Source of the DNA: Achromobacter xylosoxidans A8
GTDB taxonomy: Bacteria; Pseudomonadota; Gammaproteobacteria; Burkholderiales; Burkholderiaceae_B
Reading direction: 5' to 3'
DNA: 64,000 nt
Assembly (NCBI RefSeq): GCF_000165835.1
Contig: NC_014640.1
Location: 3,286,001-3,350,000 of the forward strand
A program made the translations under genes and the position numbers. Within the stretch, counting starts at the first letter, position 1, and each line of letters starts with the position of its first letter. Positions 19,602 to 28,634 of this stretch are shown here, piece by piece. The notes beneath the pieces are model-generated. The model did no database searches and was not told the DNA's origin. It saw only the letters and a list, made by a program, of their open reading frames with translations.

Positions 19602-21308
19602 ATGACACCTGTTTCCGAACTGAACACGTCTTCCCACGCCTTGCTCGACATCTTCGCCCGCAACGGCATCGACCGCGTTTTCCTCGTGCCCGGGGAAAGC
19701 TATCTGGGGGTGCTCGACGCCTTGCATGATTTCCCGGGCATCGACGTGGTGACCTGCCGGCATGAAGGCGGCGCGAGCTTCATGGCCTGCGCCGACGGCC
19801 GGTTGACGGGCCGGCCGGGCGTGGTCATGGTGTCTCGGGGGCCAGGCGCGGCGAACGCGGCCATCGGCGTGCATGCCGCGCAGCAGGATGGCGTGCCCAT
19901 GATCCTGCTGATCGGACAGGTGCCGCGCAAGGACCTGCGCAAGGAGGCGTTCCAGGAGATCGACTATCAGCAGATGTTCGGTTCCATCGCCAAGTGGGTG
20001 CATGAGGTGGCGGCGCCGGAGGACCTGGCCTGGGCCGCCTTCAAGGCGCTGCGGGTGGCGACTGCCGGCACGCCCGGGCCGGTGGTGCTGGTGGTGCCGG
20101 AAGACGTGCAACAGGCGCTGGTGCCGCAACCGGATTGGGTGGCCGAGCCTGTCAGCCCGGTGCAGCCGGCGCCCGCCACACTGGCGCGGCTGCAGGCCTT
20201 GCTGGATGCCGCAAGCAAGCCGCTGATCATCGCCGGCGGCGCCTTCAACGCGCCGGGCGGGCGCGAGGCGCTGTTGGGGCTGGCGGAACGGCACGGCATC
20301 CCGGTGGCGGTATCGTTCCGCCAGCACGACCTGTTTCCGAACACGCACCCGCTGTACGCGGGCGACCTGGACCTGGCGACGCAAGCGGCCCAGGTCGCGG
20401 CCTTCGACGCCAGCGACCTGATCCTGGCGCTGGGCACGCGCCTGGGCGATATCACCACGCAGGGCTATGCATTCCCCGGCTATCCCAAACCCTCGCAGAC
20501 GCTGGTGCACTGCCATGCCGACGCGCATTTCGTGAACCAGCATTTCGCGGCCGACGTCGGCATCGTGGCCGATCCGGTGGCCACTGCGCAGGCCTTGGCG
20601 GCCTTGCCCGCGACGGGCTGCGCGGCGCGCGGCGACTGGGCGGCCTCCTTGCGCGCCATCCGGGAACGCGTATCCGCCTGGCCCGATCCCAAGGCGGACG
20701 ACGGCGTGCCGTTCGTGTCCGTGGTCCGCGCCCTGGCCGAGCAGGCGCCGCGCGACCTGATGGTCTGCCTGGACGCGGGCACCTTCGCCGCGCCGGTGTA
20801 CCGCCATTTCCCCTTTGCCTACCCGCAGAGGCTGATGGCCTCGCAGTCCGGCGCCATGGGCTATGGCACGCCGGCCGCCATTGCCTCTCAGCTGCGCAAC
20901 CCGCAAAGCAAGGTGGTATGCCTGGTCGGCGACGGCGGCTTCATGATGACGGGCAACGAGATGATGGCCGCGGCCGAGCGCGGACTGCCGGTGTTCTTCA
21001 TTGTCTCCAACAACAATTGCTATGGCTCCATCCGCCTGCATCAGGCGCGCACCTATCCCGGGCGTTACGCAGGCACCAATCTCGCCAGCCCCGATTTCAC
21101 GATGATGGCGCGCGCCTTCGGCATGCAGACCGAGCACGTCACCCGCGCGGACCAGGTGGCCGGGGCCATCGCGCGCGGGCTGGCCTCTACCGTCCCATAC
21201 TTCCTGGAGGTCAAGACCAGCCTCGCCGCGATTCTGCCGGAAGGCGCGGACAGCGGGGCAGGCATCGACCTGCTGGGGCGCGGCCAGCCGGCGGCTCATT
21301 CGCGGTAG
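19602..21308 (+). CDS. Thiamine-diphosphate-dependent enzyme, acetolactate synthase large-subunit-like
   Basis: 568 residues with the three-domain layout of the POX/AHAS family: N-terminal pyrimidine-binding domain with catalytic Glu in CRHEGGASFMA, central FAD/nucleotide-fold domain, and C-terminal ThDP-binding domain with GDGGFMMTGNEMMAAAERGLPVFFIVSNNN. A true AHAS is unlikely because no small subunit is present and the setting is catabolic; a 2-oxo-acid decarboxylase or carboligase role fits better. It closely resembles the ThDP protein at 25996-27708. It diverges from a LysR gene and overlaps the convergent aldolase gene by 13 bp. Substrate not assignable. Confidence 0.88.
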   Translation: MTPVSELNTSSHALLDIFARNGIDRVFLVPGESYLGVLDALHDFPGIDVVTCRHEGGASFMACADGRLTGRPGVVMVSRGPGAANAAIGVHAAQQDGVPMILLIGQVPRKDLRKEAFQEIDYQQMFGSIAKWVHEVAAPEDLAWAAFKALRVATAGTPGPVVLVVPEDVQQALVPQPDWVAEPVSPVQPAPATLARLQALLDAASKPLIIAGGAFNAPGGREALLGLAERHGIPVAVSFRQHDLFPNTHPLYAGDLDLATQAAQVAAFDASDLILALGTRLGDITTQGYAFPGYPKPSQTLVHCHADAHFVNQHFAADVGIVADPVATAQALAALPATGCAARGDWAASLRAIRERVSAWPDPKADDGVPFVSVVRALAEQAPRDLMVCLDAGTFAAPVYRHFPFAYPQRLMASQSGAMGYGTPAAIASQLRNPQSKVVCLVGDGGFMMTGNEMMAAAERGLPVFFIVSNNNCYGSIRLHQARTYPGRYAGTNLASPDFTMMARAFGMQTEHVTRADQVAGAIARGLASTVPYFLEVKTSLAAILPEGADSGAGIDLLGRGQPAAHSR

Positions 21309-22039
21309 CCGGGATCCTTCCTGTCCATCAGGCGCAGCATGGCAGGCCATTCCAGTTCGCCGAAGGGCCGGCGGGTGGTCGGTTGGTACAGGTGCCAGGT
21401 CTTTTCGATCACTTCCGGAGGTGGCAGGCAAAGTTCGCGGTTGGCGGCCAGGGCGTCGACCTGCGCCTTGCACGCCATCTCCAGCCAGTACAGCGTGTTG
21501 AACGCCTGCGCGATGCTGGGGCCTGCCGCCAGCAGGCCGTGGTTGCGCAGGATCATCGCCTCGCTCTGGCCCAGGTCCGCCACCAGCCGCGCGCGCTCGT
21601 CCAGGTCGATGGCCACGCTTTCGTAGTCGTGGTACGGGATCTTGGCGAAGCGCATGGCGGTCTGGGTCAGCGGCAGCAAGCCGCATTGCAGCGCCGACAC
21701 CGCCATGCCGGCCCGCGTGTGCGTGTGGATGACGCAGTGCACGTCGTGGCGGGCGCCGTGCACCGCGCTGTGGATGACGTAGCCGGCGGCGTTGATGCCG
21801 TACTCGCCCGGATTGTCCAGCACGTTCCCGTCCAGGTCGATCTTGACCAGGCTGGACGCGGTGATTTCGTCATACATCATGCCGTAGGGGTTGATCAGCA
21901 GATGGCCCTCGGGTCCGGGTATGCGCGCGGTGATGTGGTTGTAGATGAGATCGCTCATGCCAAAGTGGGACACCAGCCGGTAGCAGGCGGCCAGTTGGAT
22001 GCGGGTGTCGCGTTCCGCGGGACTCATGGGGCTATGCAT
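21296..22039 (-). CDS. Class II aldolase/adducin-family protein
   Basis: 247 residues of the FucA/AraD fold, which binds Zn and acts as aldolase or epimerase on phosphorylated or free hydroxyacids. Visible elements are NHITAR (residues 34-39), NPYGMMYDEITAS, the Zn motif HTHTRAG (His105/His107) and a distal His in RNHGLL. It starts 16 bp after the Bug gene, so it is the last gene of the long minus-strand run, or of a short Bug-aldolase unit if the hairpin at 23204 terminates transcription. ATG 22027 is an alternative start. Confidence 0.9.
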   Translation of the reverse strand: MHSPMSPAERDTRIQLAACYRLVSHFGMSDLIYNHITARIPGPEGHLLINPYGMMYDEITASSLVKIDLDGNVLDNPGEYGINAAGYVIHSAVHGARHDVHCVIHTHTRAGMAVSALQCGLLPLTQTAMRFAKIPYHDYESVAIDLDERARLVADLGQSEAMILRNHGLLAAGPSIAQAFNTLYWLEMACKAQVDALAANRELCLPPPEVIEKTWHLYQPTTRRPFGELEWPAMLRLMDRKDPGYRE

Positions 22040-22055
22040 GGTTCGGGTCTCCGGT

Positions 22056-23048
22056 TCAGTCGCTGGCTTTGACGTTGAAATCGCGCACCACCTTGCCCCA
22101 CGACTCGTACTCGGACTTCATCAGCGCGCCGAATTCCGCGGGCGTGGCGGTGGTGCGGACCTGGGCGCCCAGGTCCGCCAGCTTGTCGCGCACGGCGGGG
22201 TCCGCCAGCACGGTATTGACCTCGGCGGCCAGCTTTTGCTGGATCTCGGGGGGGATGCCGGCGGGCGCGATCAGGCCCAGCCAGGCGCCCATGTCGAAGC
22301 CGGGGTAGCCCTGTTCGGCGACGGTGGGCACGTCGGGCAGACTGGCGACCCGCTGCGGCGTGCTGACGGCGATCGCTTTCAGGCGGCCGGCCTTCACCAG
22401 AGCCAGCGAAGACACCATGGTGTCGAAGGTGGCGTAGGTCCGTCCGCCGACGATGTCCGTCTGCGCCTGGCTGCTGCCCTTGTAAGGCACGTGGATCATG
22501 CTGGCGCCAGCCTTGGCCAGCAGCACCGAGGTCACCAGATGGCTGGTGGTGCCCACGCCGGTGGTGGCGTAGGTGTACTGGTTCGGCTTGGCCTTCACGG
22601 CCGCGAGGAAGTCCTTCAGATTGTTGGCCGGGTTGTCGGGACTGACCACGAACAGGTAGGGCAGCCAGGTCAGCAGGCCGATCGGCGCGAAGTCCTTGCG
22701 CGCGTCGTAGTTCAGGTTGGGATAGACGTGCGGGTTGATGGCCTGCGGCGCGGACGCGCCTATCATCAAGGTATAGCCGTCGGGCTTGGCGCGCGCGCCC
22801 AGGCCGGCGGCGATGGAGCCGCCCGCGCCGGGCTTGTTTTCGACGATGAACTGCTGGCCCAGGCGCTGGGCCAGGCGGTCGCCGACCATGCGGGCGACGG
22901 TGTCGGTGGCCGTGCCGGGCGGGAATCCGACCAGGATGGTGACGGGTTTGGAGGGATAGGGGGCTTGCGCCCAAGCCGGCCCGGCCGCGGCCCAGGCCGT
23001 GGCGGCCAGCATGGCGGCCAGCGCGGCTCGCCTTGTCGCATTGCGCAT
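22056..23048 (-). CDS. Bug/TctC-family periplasmic solute receptor
   Basis: 330 residues with a signal peptide (MRNATRRAALAAMLAATAWAAAGPAWA) and the family blocks VTILVGFPPGTATDTVARM and VENKPGAGGSIAAG. It is separated from the upstream dehydrogenase gene by 186 bp that include a GC-rich hairpin, so it may have its own promoter, and it is followed after 16 bp by the aldolase. No TctAB permease nearby. Ligand unknown. Confidence 0.92.
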   Translation of the reverse strand: MRNATRRAALAAMLAATAWAAAGPAWAQAPYPSKPVTILVGFPPGTATDTVARMVGDRLAQRLGQQFIVENKPGAGGSIAAGLGARAKPDGYTLMIGASAPQAINPHVYPNLNYDARKDFAPIGLLTWLPYLFVVSPDNPANNLKDFLAAVKAKPNQYTYATTGVGTTSHLVTSVLLAKAGASMIHVPYKGSSQAQTDIVGGRTYATFDTMVSSLALVKAGRLKAIAVSTPQRVASLPDVPTVAEQGYPGFDMGAWLGLIAPAGIPPEIQQKLAAEVNTVLADPAVRDKLADLGAQVRTTATPAEFGALMKSEYESWGKVVRDFNVKASD

Positions 23049-23203
23049 CGTCGTCTCCAGTCATTGTTCTGATGGCGGGAGAGCGCCTGCGCCTGCCCGC
23101 AACGGAACCGCGGTGGGCAGCCCGTCGCCGTTCAAGGTCGCACAAGGACCCACCGCCTTCAATGACTCCAGCGGCCAAGCAGATAACGCGAAATGGCATG
23201 GAT

Positions 23204-23228
23204 GGCGGACGCCGCGCAGGCGTCCGCC
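23204..23228 (-). terminator. GC-rich hairpin after the aldehyde dehydrogenase gene
   Basis: GGCGGACGC (23204-23212) and GCGTCCGCC (23220-23228) form a perfect 9-bp stem with a 7-nt loop, starting 6 nt beyond the dehydrogenase stop. No T-run follows on the minus strand, so it may be a weak terminator or an mRNA-stabilising structure. Confidence 0.45.
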
Positions 23229-23234
23229 GGGGGA

Positions 23235-24731
23235 TCAAGCCGTCAGGCTGATCCAGGTCGTCTTCAGGTCGCTGTACTTGTCCAGCGCATGCAGCGACTT
23301 GTCGCGGCCGAAGCCGGACTGCTTGACGCCGCCGAACGGCACGGTAATGTCGCCGTCGGCGTAGCAGTTGACCCACACCAGGCCCGCGCGCAGGCGGCGC
23401 GAGAGGCGGTGGGCGCGCGACAGGTTGGCGGTCCAAAGGCCTGCGCCCAGGCCGTAGATCGAGTCGTTGGCCAGCCGCAGCGCGTCGTCCTCGGTGGCGA
23501 AGCGCTGCGCGGCCAGCACCGGGCCGAAGATCTCCTCGCGGACCAGGCTGCTGTCCTGGCTGGGGCAATCGAAAATCGTCGGTTCGATGTAGTAGCCGCC
23601 AGTGGCGCCAAGGGCCTGGCGGCCGCCCATGCGCAGTTGCGCGCCTTCGGCGGAGCCCGCTTCGATGCGGGCCAGCACGCCGCGCATCTGGCGCTCGTCG
23701 ACCATGGCGCCCATGGCGGTGGCGGGGTCCAGCGGATCGCCCGGCTGCAGCGTGGCAGCGTAGTCCGCAACTTTGGCCATGAAGGCGTCGTAGATGCCGT
23801 CCTGCACGTACAGGCGGGAACCGGCGATGCAGACTTCGCCCTGGTTGGAGAAGATGGCCAGCGCCGCGGCCTGCGCGGCGCGGTCCAGGTCGGGGCAGTC
23901 CTCGAACACGATGTGCGGCGACTTGCCGCCGCATTCCAGCCAGACGCGCTTCAGGTTCGATTGGCCCGAATACTCCATGAAGCGCTTGCCGGTGGCGGTG
24001 GAGCCGGTGAAGGCGATGCAGTCCACGTCGGGATGCAGGCCCAGCGCCTGGCCGGCCTGCGCGCCCAGGCCGGGCACCACGCTGAAGACCCCGGCGGGAA
24101 TGCCGGCTTCCTCGGCCAGCGCCGCCAGCCGGATGGCCGACAGCGAAGCCTGTTCGGCCGGCTTGAGGATGACGCTGTTGCCGGCCGCCAATGCGGGCGC
24201 GACCTTCCAGGCGGCCATCATCAAGGGGTAGTTCCAAGGCACCACCGCTGCCACCACGCCCAGGGCTTCGCGCGTGATGGTCGCCAGCGCGTCCGGGCCG
24301 GTGGGGGCGATCTCGTCGTAGATCTTGTCGATGGCTTCGGCGTACCAGGCGTAGCAGCGCGCGGTCTCCGGCACGTCGAAGGCCAGCGCATCCCGGATCG
24401 GCTTGCCCATGTCCAGGGTTTCCAGCAGCGCCAGTTCCTCGCGGTGCGTGTCGATCAGGGCGGCCAGGCGCAGCAGATGCTGCTTGCGCTGGCGCGGCGC
24501 CAGGCCGCTCCAGACGCCGGCCTCGAAGGCGCGGCGGGCGGCCTGCACGGCGCGGTCCACGTCGGCCGCGCCGCAAGACGCCACGTCGGCCAGCTTGCGC
24601 CCGTCTATCGGGCTGGTGGCGGGGAAGGTGGCTCCATCGGCCGCGCCGCAGTAGGCGCCATCGATATAGGCCTGGCCGTTGAAGGCGAGCGCGGCGGCGC
24701 AGGCGCGCCAGTAGGCGGCATCCTGGCTCAT
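23235..24731 (-). CDS. NAD(P)-dependent aldehyde dehydrogenase (PuuC/BADH-like)
   Basis: 498 residues, cytoplasmic. Oxidises an aldehyde to the acid. The cofactor loop VVPWNYPLMMAAWKVAPALAAGN, the general-base Glu in LECGGKSP and the nucleophile Cys in SNQGEVCIAGSR are intact. Overall sequence is closest in look to gamma-glutamyl-gamma-aminobutyraldehyde or betaine-type dehydrogenases. The start codon overlaps the stop of the preceding amidohydrolase gene (ATGA), showing translational coupling in the long operon. The physiological aldehyde would be a product of the neighbouring ThDP and lyase enzymes; this is inference. Confidence 0.93.
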   Translation of the reverse strand: MSQDAAYWRACAAALAFNGQAYIDGAYCGAADGATFPATSPIDGRKLADVASCGAADVDRAVQAARRAFEAGVWSGLAPRQRKQHLLRLAALIDTHREELALLETLDMGKPIRDALAFDVPETARCYAWYAEAIDKIYDEIAPTGPDALATITREALGVVAAVVPWNYPLMMAAWKVAPALAAGNSVILKPAEQASLSAIRLAALAEEAGIPAGVFSVVPGLGAQAGQALGLHPDVDCIAFTGSTATGKRFMEYSGQSNLKRVWLECGGKSPHIVFEDCPDLDRAAQAAALAIFSNQGEVCIAGSRLYVQDGIYDAFMAKVADYAATLQPGDPLDPATAMGAMVDERQMRGVLARIEAGSAEGAQLRMGGRQALGATGGYYIEPTIFDCPSQDSSLVREEIFGPVLAAQRFATEDDALRLANDSIYGLGAGLWTANLSRAHRLSRRLRAGLVWVNCYADGDITVPFGGVKQSGFGRDKSLHALDKYSDLKTTWISLTA

Positions 24732-25978
24732 GACCGGGCCTCCTGGGCGTTGGCGCGCGCCACCATGGCGTCCAGCAGCACGTTGCAGCCGGCTTCCAGG
24801 TCGGCGGGCTTGGCGTCCTCGATCTCGTTATGGCTGACGCCATCCTTGCAAGGCACGAAGATCATGGCGGTAGGCGTGACGGCAGCCATGTAGACCGCGT
24901 CGTGGCCGGCGCCGGTGACGATGTCCATGGCGGCCAGGCCGCGGCGGGCGGCGCCGTCGCGCACCTTGCCCACCAGGTCCAGGTCGAACGGCGTGGGCGG
25001 GAAATACTGCACATGCTTCACGTCCACGGCCACGTTGTGGCGCTGCGCGATCTCCGCGCAGATCTCGTGCCAGCGCTGGTCCATGCGGGTGAGCGTGGCT
25101 TCGTCTTCGTGGCGCAGGTCCACCGTGAAGCGCACCTGGCCCGGGATGACGTTGCGCGAACCGGGGTGCGCATGGATCTCGCCCACGGTGCCGCGGCCAT
25201 GCGGCTGATTGCCGTTGGCGATGTCCACGACCGCCTGCAGCAGGTAGCTGGCGGCATAAAGCGCGTCGCGCCGGATCGGCATCGGGGTGGGGCCGGCATG
25301 CATTTCCATGCCGGTCACGGTCACGTCGTACCAGCGCAGGCCGAGCGATCCGGTCACCACGCCGACCACTTTTTCCTCGTGCTCCAGGATCGGACCCTGC
25401 TCGATGTGGGCCTCGAAGTAGGCCCCCACCGGGCGGCCGCCCACGGGGTCCGTCCCGGCATAGCCGATGGCGGCCAGCTCGTCGGCCACCGACTTGCCGT
25501 CGCGGTCGGTGGCCGACAGCGCCACTTCCAGCGGGAACTTGCCGGCGAACACGCCCGAACCCATCATCACGGGCACGAAGCGCGAGCCTTCCTCGTTGGT
25601 CCAGATGGCCACTTCCAGCGGCGCTTCCGTAACCACGCCATGGTCGTTCAGGCTGCGCATGACTTCCAGGCCCGCCAGCACGCCGTAGCAGCCGTCGAAC
25701 TTGCCGCCGGTGGGCTGGGTGTCGATGTGGCTGCCCGTCATGACCGGCGGCAGATCGTTGTTGCGGCCGGCGCGGCGGGCGAAGATGTTGCCCACCTGGT
25801 CCACGCGCAGCGTCAGGCCGGCATCGCGCATCCAGCCGGTGACCAGGTCGCGGCCCTGGCCGTCCAGCGCGGTCAGCGCCAGGCGGCAGTTGCCGCCCTT
25901 GGCCGTGGCGCCGATCTGCGCCAGGTCCATCAGCGACTGCCACAGCCGCTGTCCGTTGATCGAGATAGTCGTCGTCAT
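24728..25978 (-). CDS. M20-family Zn amidohydrolase (N-carbamoyl-amino-acid hydrolase/allantoate amidohydrolase type)
   Basis: 416 residues. The family hydrolyses N-carbamoyl-amino acids, ureidopropionate or allantoate using two metal ions. Visible ligands lie in GSHIDTQPTGGKFDG (His and Asp), NEEGSRF (Glu) and the C-terminal GAGHDAVYMA and CKDGVSHNE. The lid domain segment HIEQGPILE is also present. ATG 25978 begins the family-like sequence MTTTISINGQRLWQSL; the open frame extends far upstream but is non-homologous. It sits 17 bp after the ThDP gene and overlaps the dehydrogenase gene by 4 bp. Confidence 0.9.
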   Translation of the reverse strand: MTTTISINGQRLWQSLMDLAQIGATAKGGNCRLALTALDGQGRDLVTGWMRDAGLTLRVDQVGNIFARRAGRNNDLPPVMTGSHIDTQPTGGKFDGCYGVLAGLEVMRSLNDHGVVTEAPLEVAIWTNEEGSRFVPVMMGSGVFAGKFPLEVALSATDRDGKSVADELAAIGYAGTDPVGGRPVGAYFEAHIEQGPILEHEEKVVGVVTGSLGLRWYDVTVTGMEMHAGPTPMPIRRDALYAASYLLQAVVDIANGNQPHGRGTVGEIHAHPGSRNVIPGQVRFTVDLRHEDEATLTRMDQRWHEICAEIAQRHNVAVDVKHVQYFPPTPFDLDLVGKVRDGAARRGLAAMDIVTGAGHDAVYMAAVTPTAMIFVPCKDGVSHNEIEDAKPADLEAGCNVLLDAMVARANAQEARS

Positions 25979-25995
25979 ATTGGAATCCCTCTGTG

Positions 25996-27708
25996 TCAGT
26001 GGCTGGCGGCGGCATTGCGGGCCAGCGCGGCCTCGCGGATGCCCATCAGGGTTTCGCCCGGCGAAATGCCGTTGGCGTCGTAACGAATTTCCAGCAGGGC
26101 CGGCAGGTTCTCGCGCTCGGCAAAGGCCAGCGCGCGCTCGAAGGCGGGGCCGAAGCTGGCGGTGTCTTCGACAGCTTCGCCATAGCCGCCGTAGCCGCGG
26201 ATGATCTGGGTGAAGTCCGGATTTTCGAAGGACAGGGCGATGGTGCGGGCCGGGAACTCGCGTTCCTGGTGCGCGCGGATGGTGCCCCAGATGCCGTTGT
26301 TGAATACCAGCACCACCACGCCCAGCCGGTACTGCAGCGCGACGCCCAGCTCCTGCATGTTCATCTGGAAGCAGCCGTCGCCGGCGTAGCACACCACCGT
26401 GCGCTTGCGGTCTTCCAGCTTGGCCGAGATAGCCGCCGGCAGGCCGTAGCCCATGGAGCCCACGGTGGGCGTGAGGCTGGTGCCCGGCCCGGCATAGCGG
26501 CGGTAGCGATGCGGATACAGCGCATAGTTGCCCGCACCCACGGTGATGCAGGCGTCGGCCGGCACATGCGCGTCGACGTAGGCGGCGGCCTGGTCCAGGC
26601 TCATCGGGCCGGGCGAGGCCAGCGGTTCCAGGCTGTCGACCAGTTCCTGGTGGGCTGCGCGCACGGCGGCGCCGCGTGCCGTCTTGTGGCCGGGGACCAG
26701 TTGGGCCACGCTGGCGGCGAAGCTGGCCACATCCGCCACGATGGCCTGGGTCGGCGAGAACACGCGGCCCAGCTCGGCGGCGTCGGGATACACATGGATC
26801 AGTTGCTGGCGCGGCAGCGGGCTCTCGATGACGGTATAGCCTTCGGTAGTGGCCTCGCCCATGCGCGTGCCCACCGCCAGCACCAGATCGGCGTCGCGCA
26901 GGCGCTGGCGCAGTTCCGGCGTCATGGCCCAGCCGACGTGGCCGGCGGCGTTGGGGTGGCGCTGGTCGAAGCACTCCAGGCGGCGCCAGGCGGTGCCCAC
27001 CGGCAGCTCGAAACGCTCGGCAAAGCCGGCGATCTGGTCGATGGCGGTCTGGTGCCAGCCGTTGCCGCCCAGCAGCAGGAAGGGCCGTTGGGCGGCATCC
27101 AGCAATTGCGTCATGCGGTCCAGGTCGGCGGCGCCAGGGTGGCTGTGCACGCGCGGGTAGCGCGGCAGGTCGGCCACGCGGGCGCGGCCCCACAGCGTGT
27201 CTTCGGGCAAGGCCAGCACCACGGGACCCGGCCGGCCGCTGGTGGCGACGGCGAAGGCACGCGAGATGTACTCGGGAATGCGGTCGGTGCGGTCGATCTG
27301 CGCCACCCACTTGGCCATCTGGCCGAACATGCGGCGGTAGTCGATCTCCTGGAACGCTTCGCGCTCCATGAAATCATTGCCGACCTGGCCCACGAACAGG
27401 ATCATCGGGGTGGAATCCTGGAAGGCGGTATGCACGCCGATGCTGGCGTTGGTGGCGCCCGGGCCGCGCGTGACGAAGCAGATGCCGGGCTCGCCGGTCA
27501 GCTTGCCATAGGCCTCGGCCATGTAGGCCGCGCCGCTTTCCTGGCGGCAGACGACGGCTTCGATGGCATCGGTGTGGTCGTTCAGCGCGTCGATGCAGGG
27601 CAGATAGCTTTCGCCGGGGATCATGAACACGCGGCGCGCGCCATGGATGCGCAGCTGCTGCATCAGGATCTGACCGCCATTGCGTTCGGGAATTGCGGCT
27701 GACGTCAT
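25996..27708 (-). CDS. Thiamine-diphosphate-dependent enzyme, acetolactate synthase-like (second paralogue)
   Basis: 570 residues. Catalytic Glu in CRQESGAAYMAEAYG, ThDP motif GDGCFQMNMQELGVALQYRLGVVVLVFNNG and the central domain identify the POX/AHAS family. It shares unusual stretches with the enzyme at 19602 (PGESYL near the N-terminus; EAFQEIDY..MFG..AKWV), so both belong to one subfamily and may act on related 2-oxo acids. AGGAGA lies 8 nt before ATG 27708, and the start overlaps the CitE-like stop by 4 bp. Substrate unknown; a decarboxylase feeding the downstream aldehyde dehydrogenase is a reasonable guess. Confidence 0.9.
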   Translation of the reverse strand: MTSAAIPERNGGQILMQQLRIHGARRVFMIPGESYLPCIDALNDHTDAIEAVVCRQESGAAYMAEAYGKLTGEPGICFVTRGPGATNASIGVHTAFQDSTPMILFVGQVGNDFMEREAFQEIDYRRMFGQMAKWVAQIDRTDRIPEYISRAFAVATSGRPGPVVLALPEDTLWGRARVADLPRYPRVHSHPGAADLDRMTQLLDAAQRPFLLLGGNGWHQTAIDQIAGFAERFELPVGTAWRRLECFDQRHPNAAGHVGWAMTPELRQRLRDADLVLAVGTRMGEATTEGYTVIESPLPRQQLIHVYPDAAELGRVFSPTQAIVADVASFAASVAQLVPGHKTARGAAVRAAHQELVDSLEPLASPGPMSLDQAAAYVDAHVPADACITVGAGNYALYPHRYRRYAGPGTSLTPTVGSMGYGLPAAISAKLEDRKRTVVCYAGDGCFQMNMQELGVALQYRLGVVVLVFNNGIWGTIRAHQEREFPARTIALSFENPDFTQIIRGYGGYGEAVEDTASFGPAFERALAFAERENLPALLEIRYDANGISPGETLMGIREAALARNAAASH

Positions 27709-28634
27709 GCGGAGTCTCCTTGTTGCGGGACGGCCTGCGCGCGGCGCTCGGCGGCCCATCGTTCGAATTGGTGATGGCGCGCCAAGAGGCGGCGCGCGGT
27801 GTTGTAGACAGGCGGATCGATGCGCTCGGCGTCGTGGCGGCCGGCGCGCTGGGCTTCGTAGCGGACGACGCAATCTTGCGCTGCCGCGACTTCATCCGGG
27901 GCGGGCGTGAACACGGCGTGGATCAGCTTGACCTGATCGGCCACCGTCGCGCACTTGGACTTCAGCCCCAGGCGGCGGGCCCAGCGCACATCGGCTTCCA
28001 GCGCCGGCATGTCGCGGTAGTTGAACGGGCAGTCGATCGGCAGGCAGCCGGCGGCGGTGCAATCCAGCAGGAAGCGGGCGCGCACGTGGTGCAGCTCGAT
28101 GCCGTCCTTGCCGCGTTCGGCGCCCAGGCTGGCGCTCAGGTCCTCGGCGGCAAGCAGGCAGGCGGACACGCGCGCGCTGGCGGTCAGGATGTCGTAGGCG
28201 CGGTGCACGCCCAGCGCCGACTCCAGCGTGGGCACGATCTCGGTGCTGCCGGCGGGCAGGCCGAGTTCGGCTTCCAGCGCGGTGATCGCCTGGTCCAGCG
28301 CGGCGATCTGCGCCGCGCTTTCGGCGTGCGGCAGGAACACGGCGTCCGGCGCGCCCGGCATCACGCCGCGCAGGTCCGCCAGGCCGTCGTCTTCAAGCTT
28401 GTTGATGCGCACCGCGGCCACCACGCCCAGGGCGCGGCAGCGGCCGAACAGCTCTGCAATCAATGGGCGCGCGGCTGGCCGATCCGCCGGGGCGGTGAAC
28501 TCTTCCAGATCCGCGACCAGCGCATCGGCGCCGCTGGCCAGGCCGTCGGCCTGGGCGTTGGCGTCGAATCCGGGCACGAACATCCAGCTGCGGCGCAGGA
28601 ACGGTGGACGGCGGGAGGGAGTGATAGGGGTCAT
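27705..28634 (-). CDS. HpcH/HpaI aldolase / citrate lyase beta (CitE-like) family lyase
   Basis: 309 residues of the CitE/malyl-CoA lyase TIM-barrel family. RSWMFVPGFDANAQADGLASGADALVADLEE is the characteristic opening, with the Mg-binding acidic residues in DLEE and a later Glu in PTLESALGV. Members cleave or form C-C bonds in CoA thioesters or 2-oxo acids. Both ends overlap neighbours by 4 bp (TRAP permease upstream, ThDP enzyme downstream), so it is firmly inside the operon. No CitF or CitD partners exist, so it is not a citrate lyase subunit. Confidence 0.88.
   Translation of the reverse strand: MTPITPSRRPPFLRRSWMFVPGFDANAQADGLASGADALVADLEEFTAPADRPAARPLIAELFGRCRALGVVAAVRINKLEDDGLADLRGVMPGAPDAVFLPHAESAAQIAALDQAITALEAELGLPAGSTEIVPTLESALGVHRAYDILTASARVSACLLAAEDLSASLGAERGKDGIELHHVRARFLLDCTAAGCLPIDCPFNYRDMPALEADVRWARRLGLKSKCATVADQVKLIHAVFTPAPDEVAAAQDCVVRYEAQRAGRHDAERIDPPVYNTARRLLARHHQFERWAAERRAQAVPQQGDSA

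Noticed and set aside
22024..24843. 939-codon minus-strand frame spanning Bug and aldehyde dehydrogenase genes
   Set aside because: Out of frame with both recognised proteins; Arg/Pro/Ala-rich composition and no domain.
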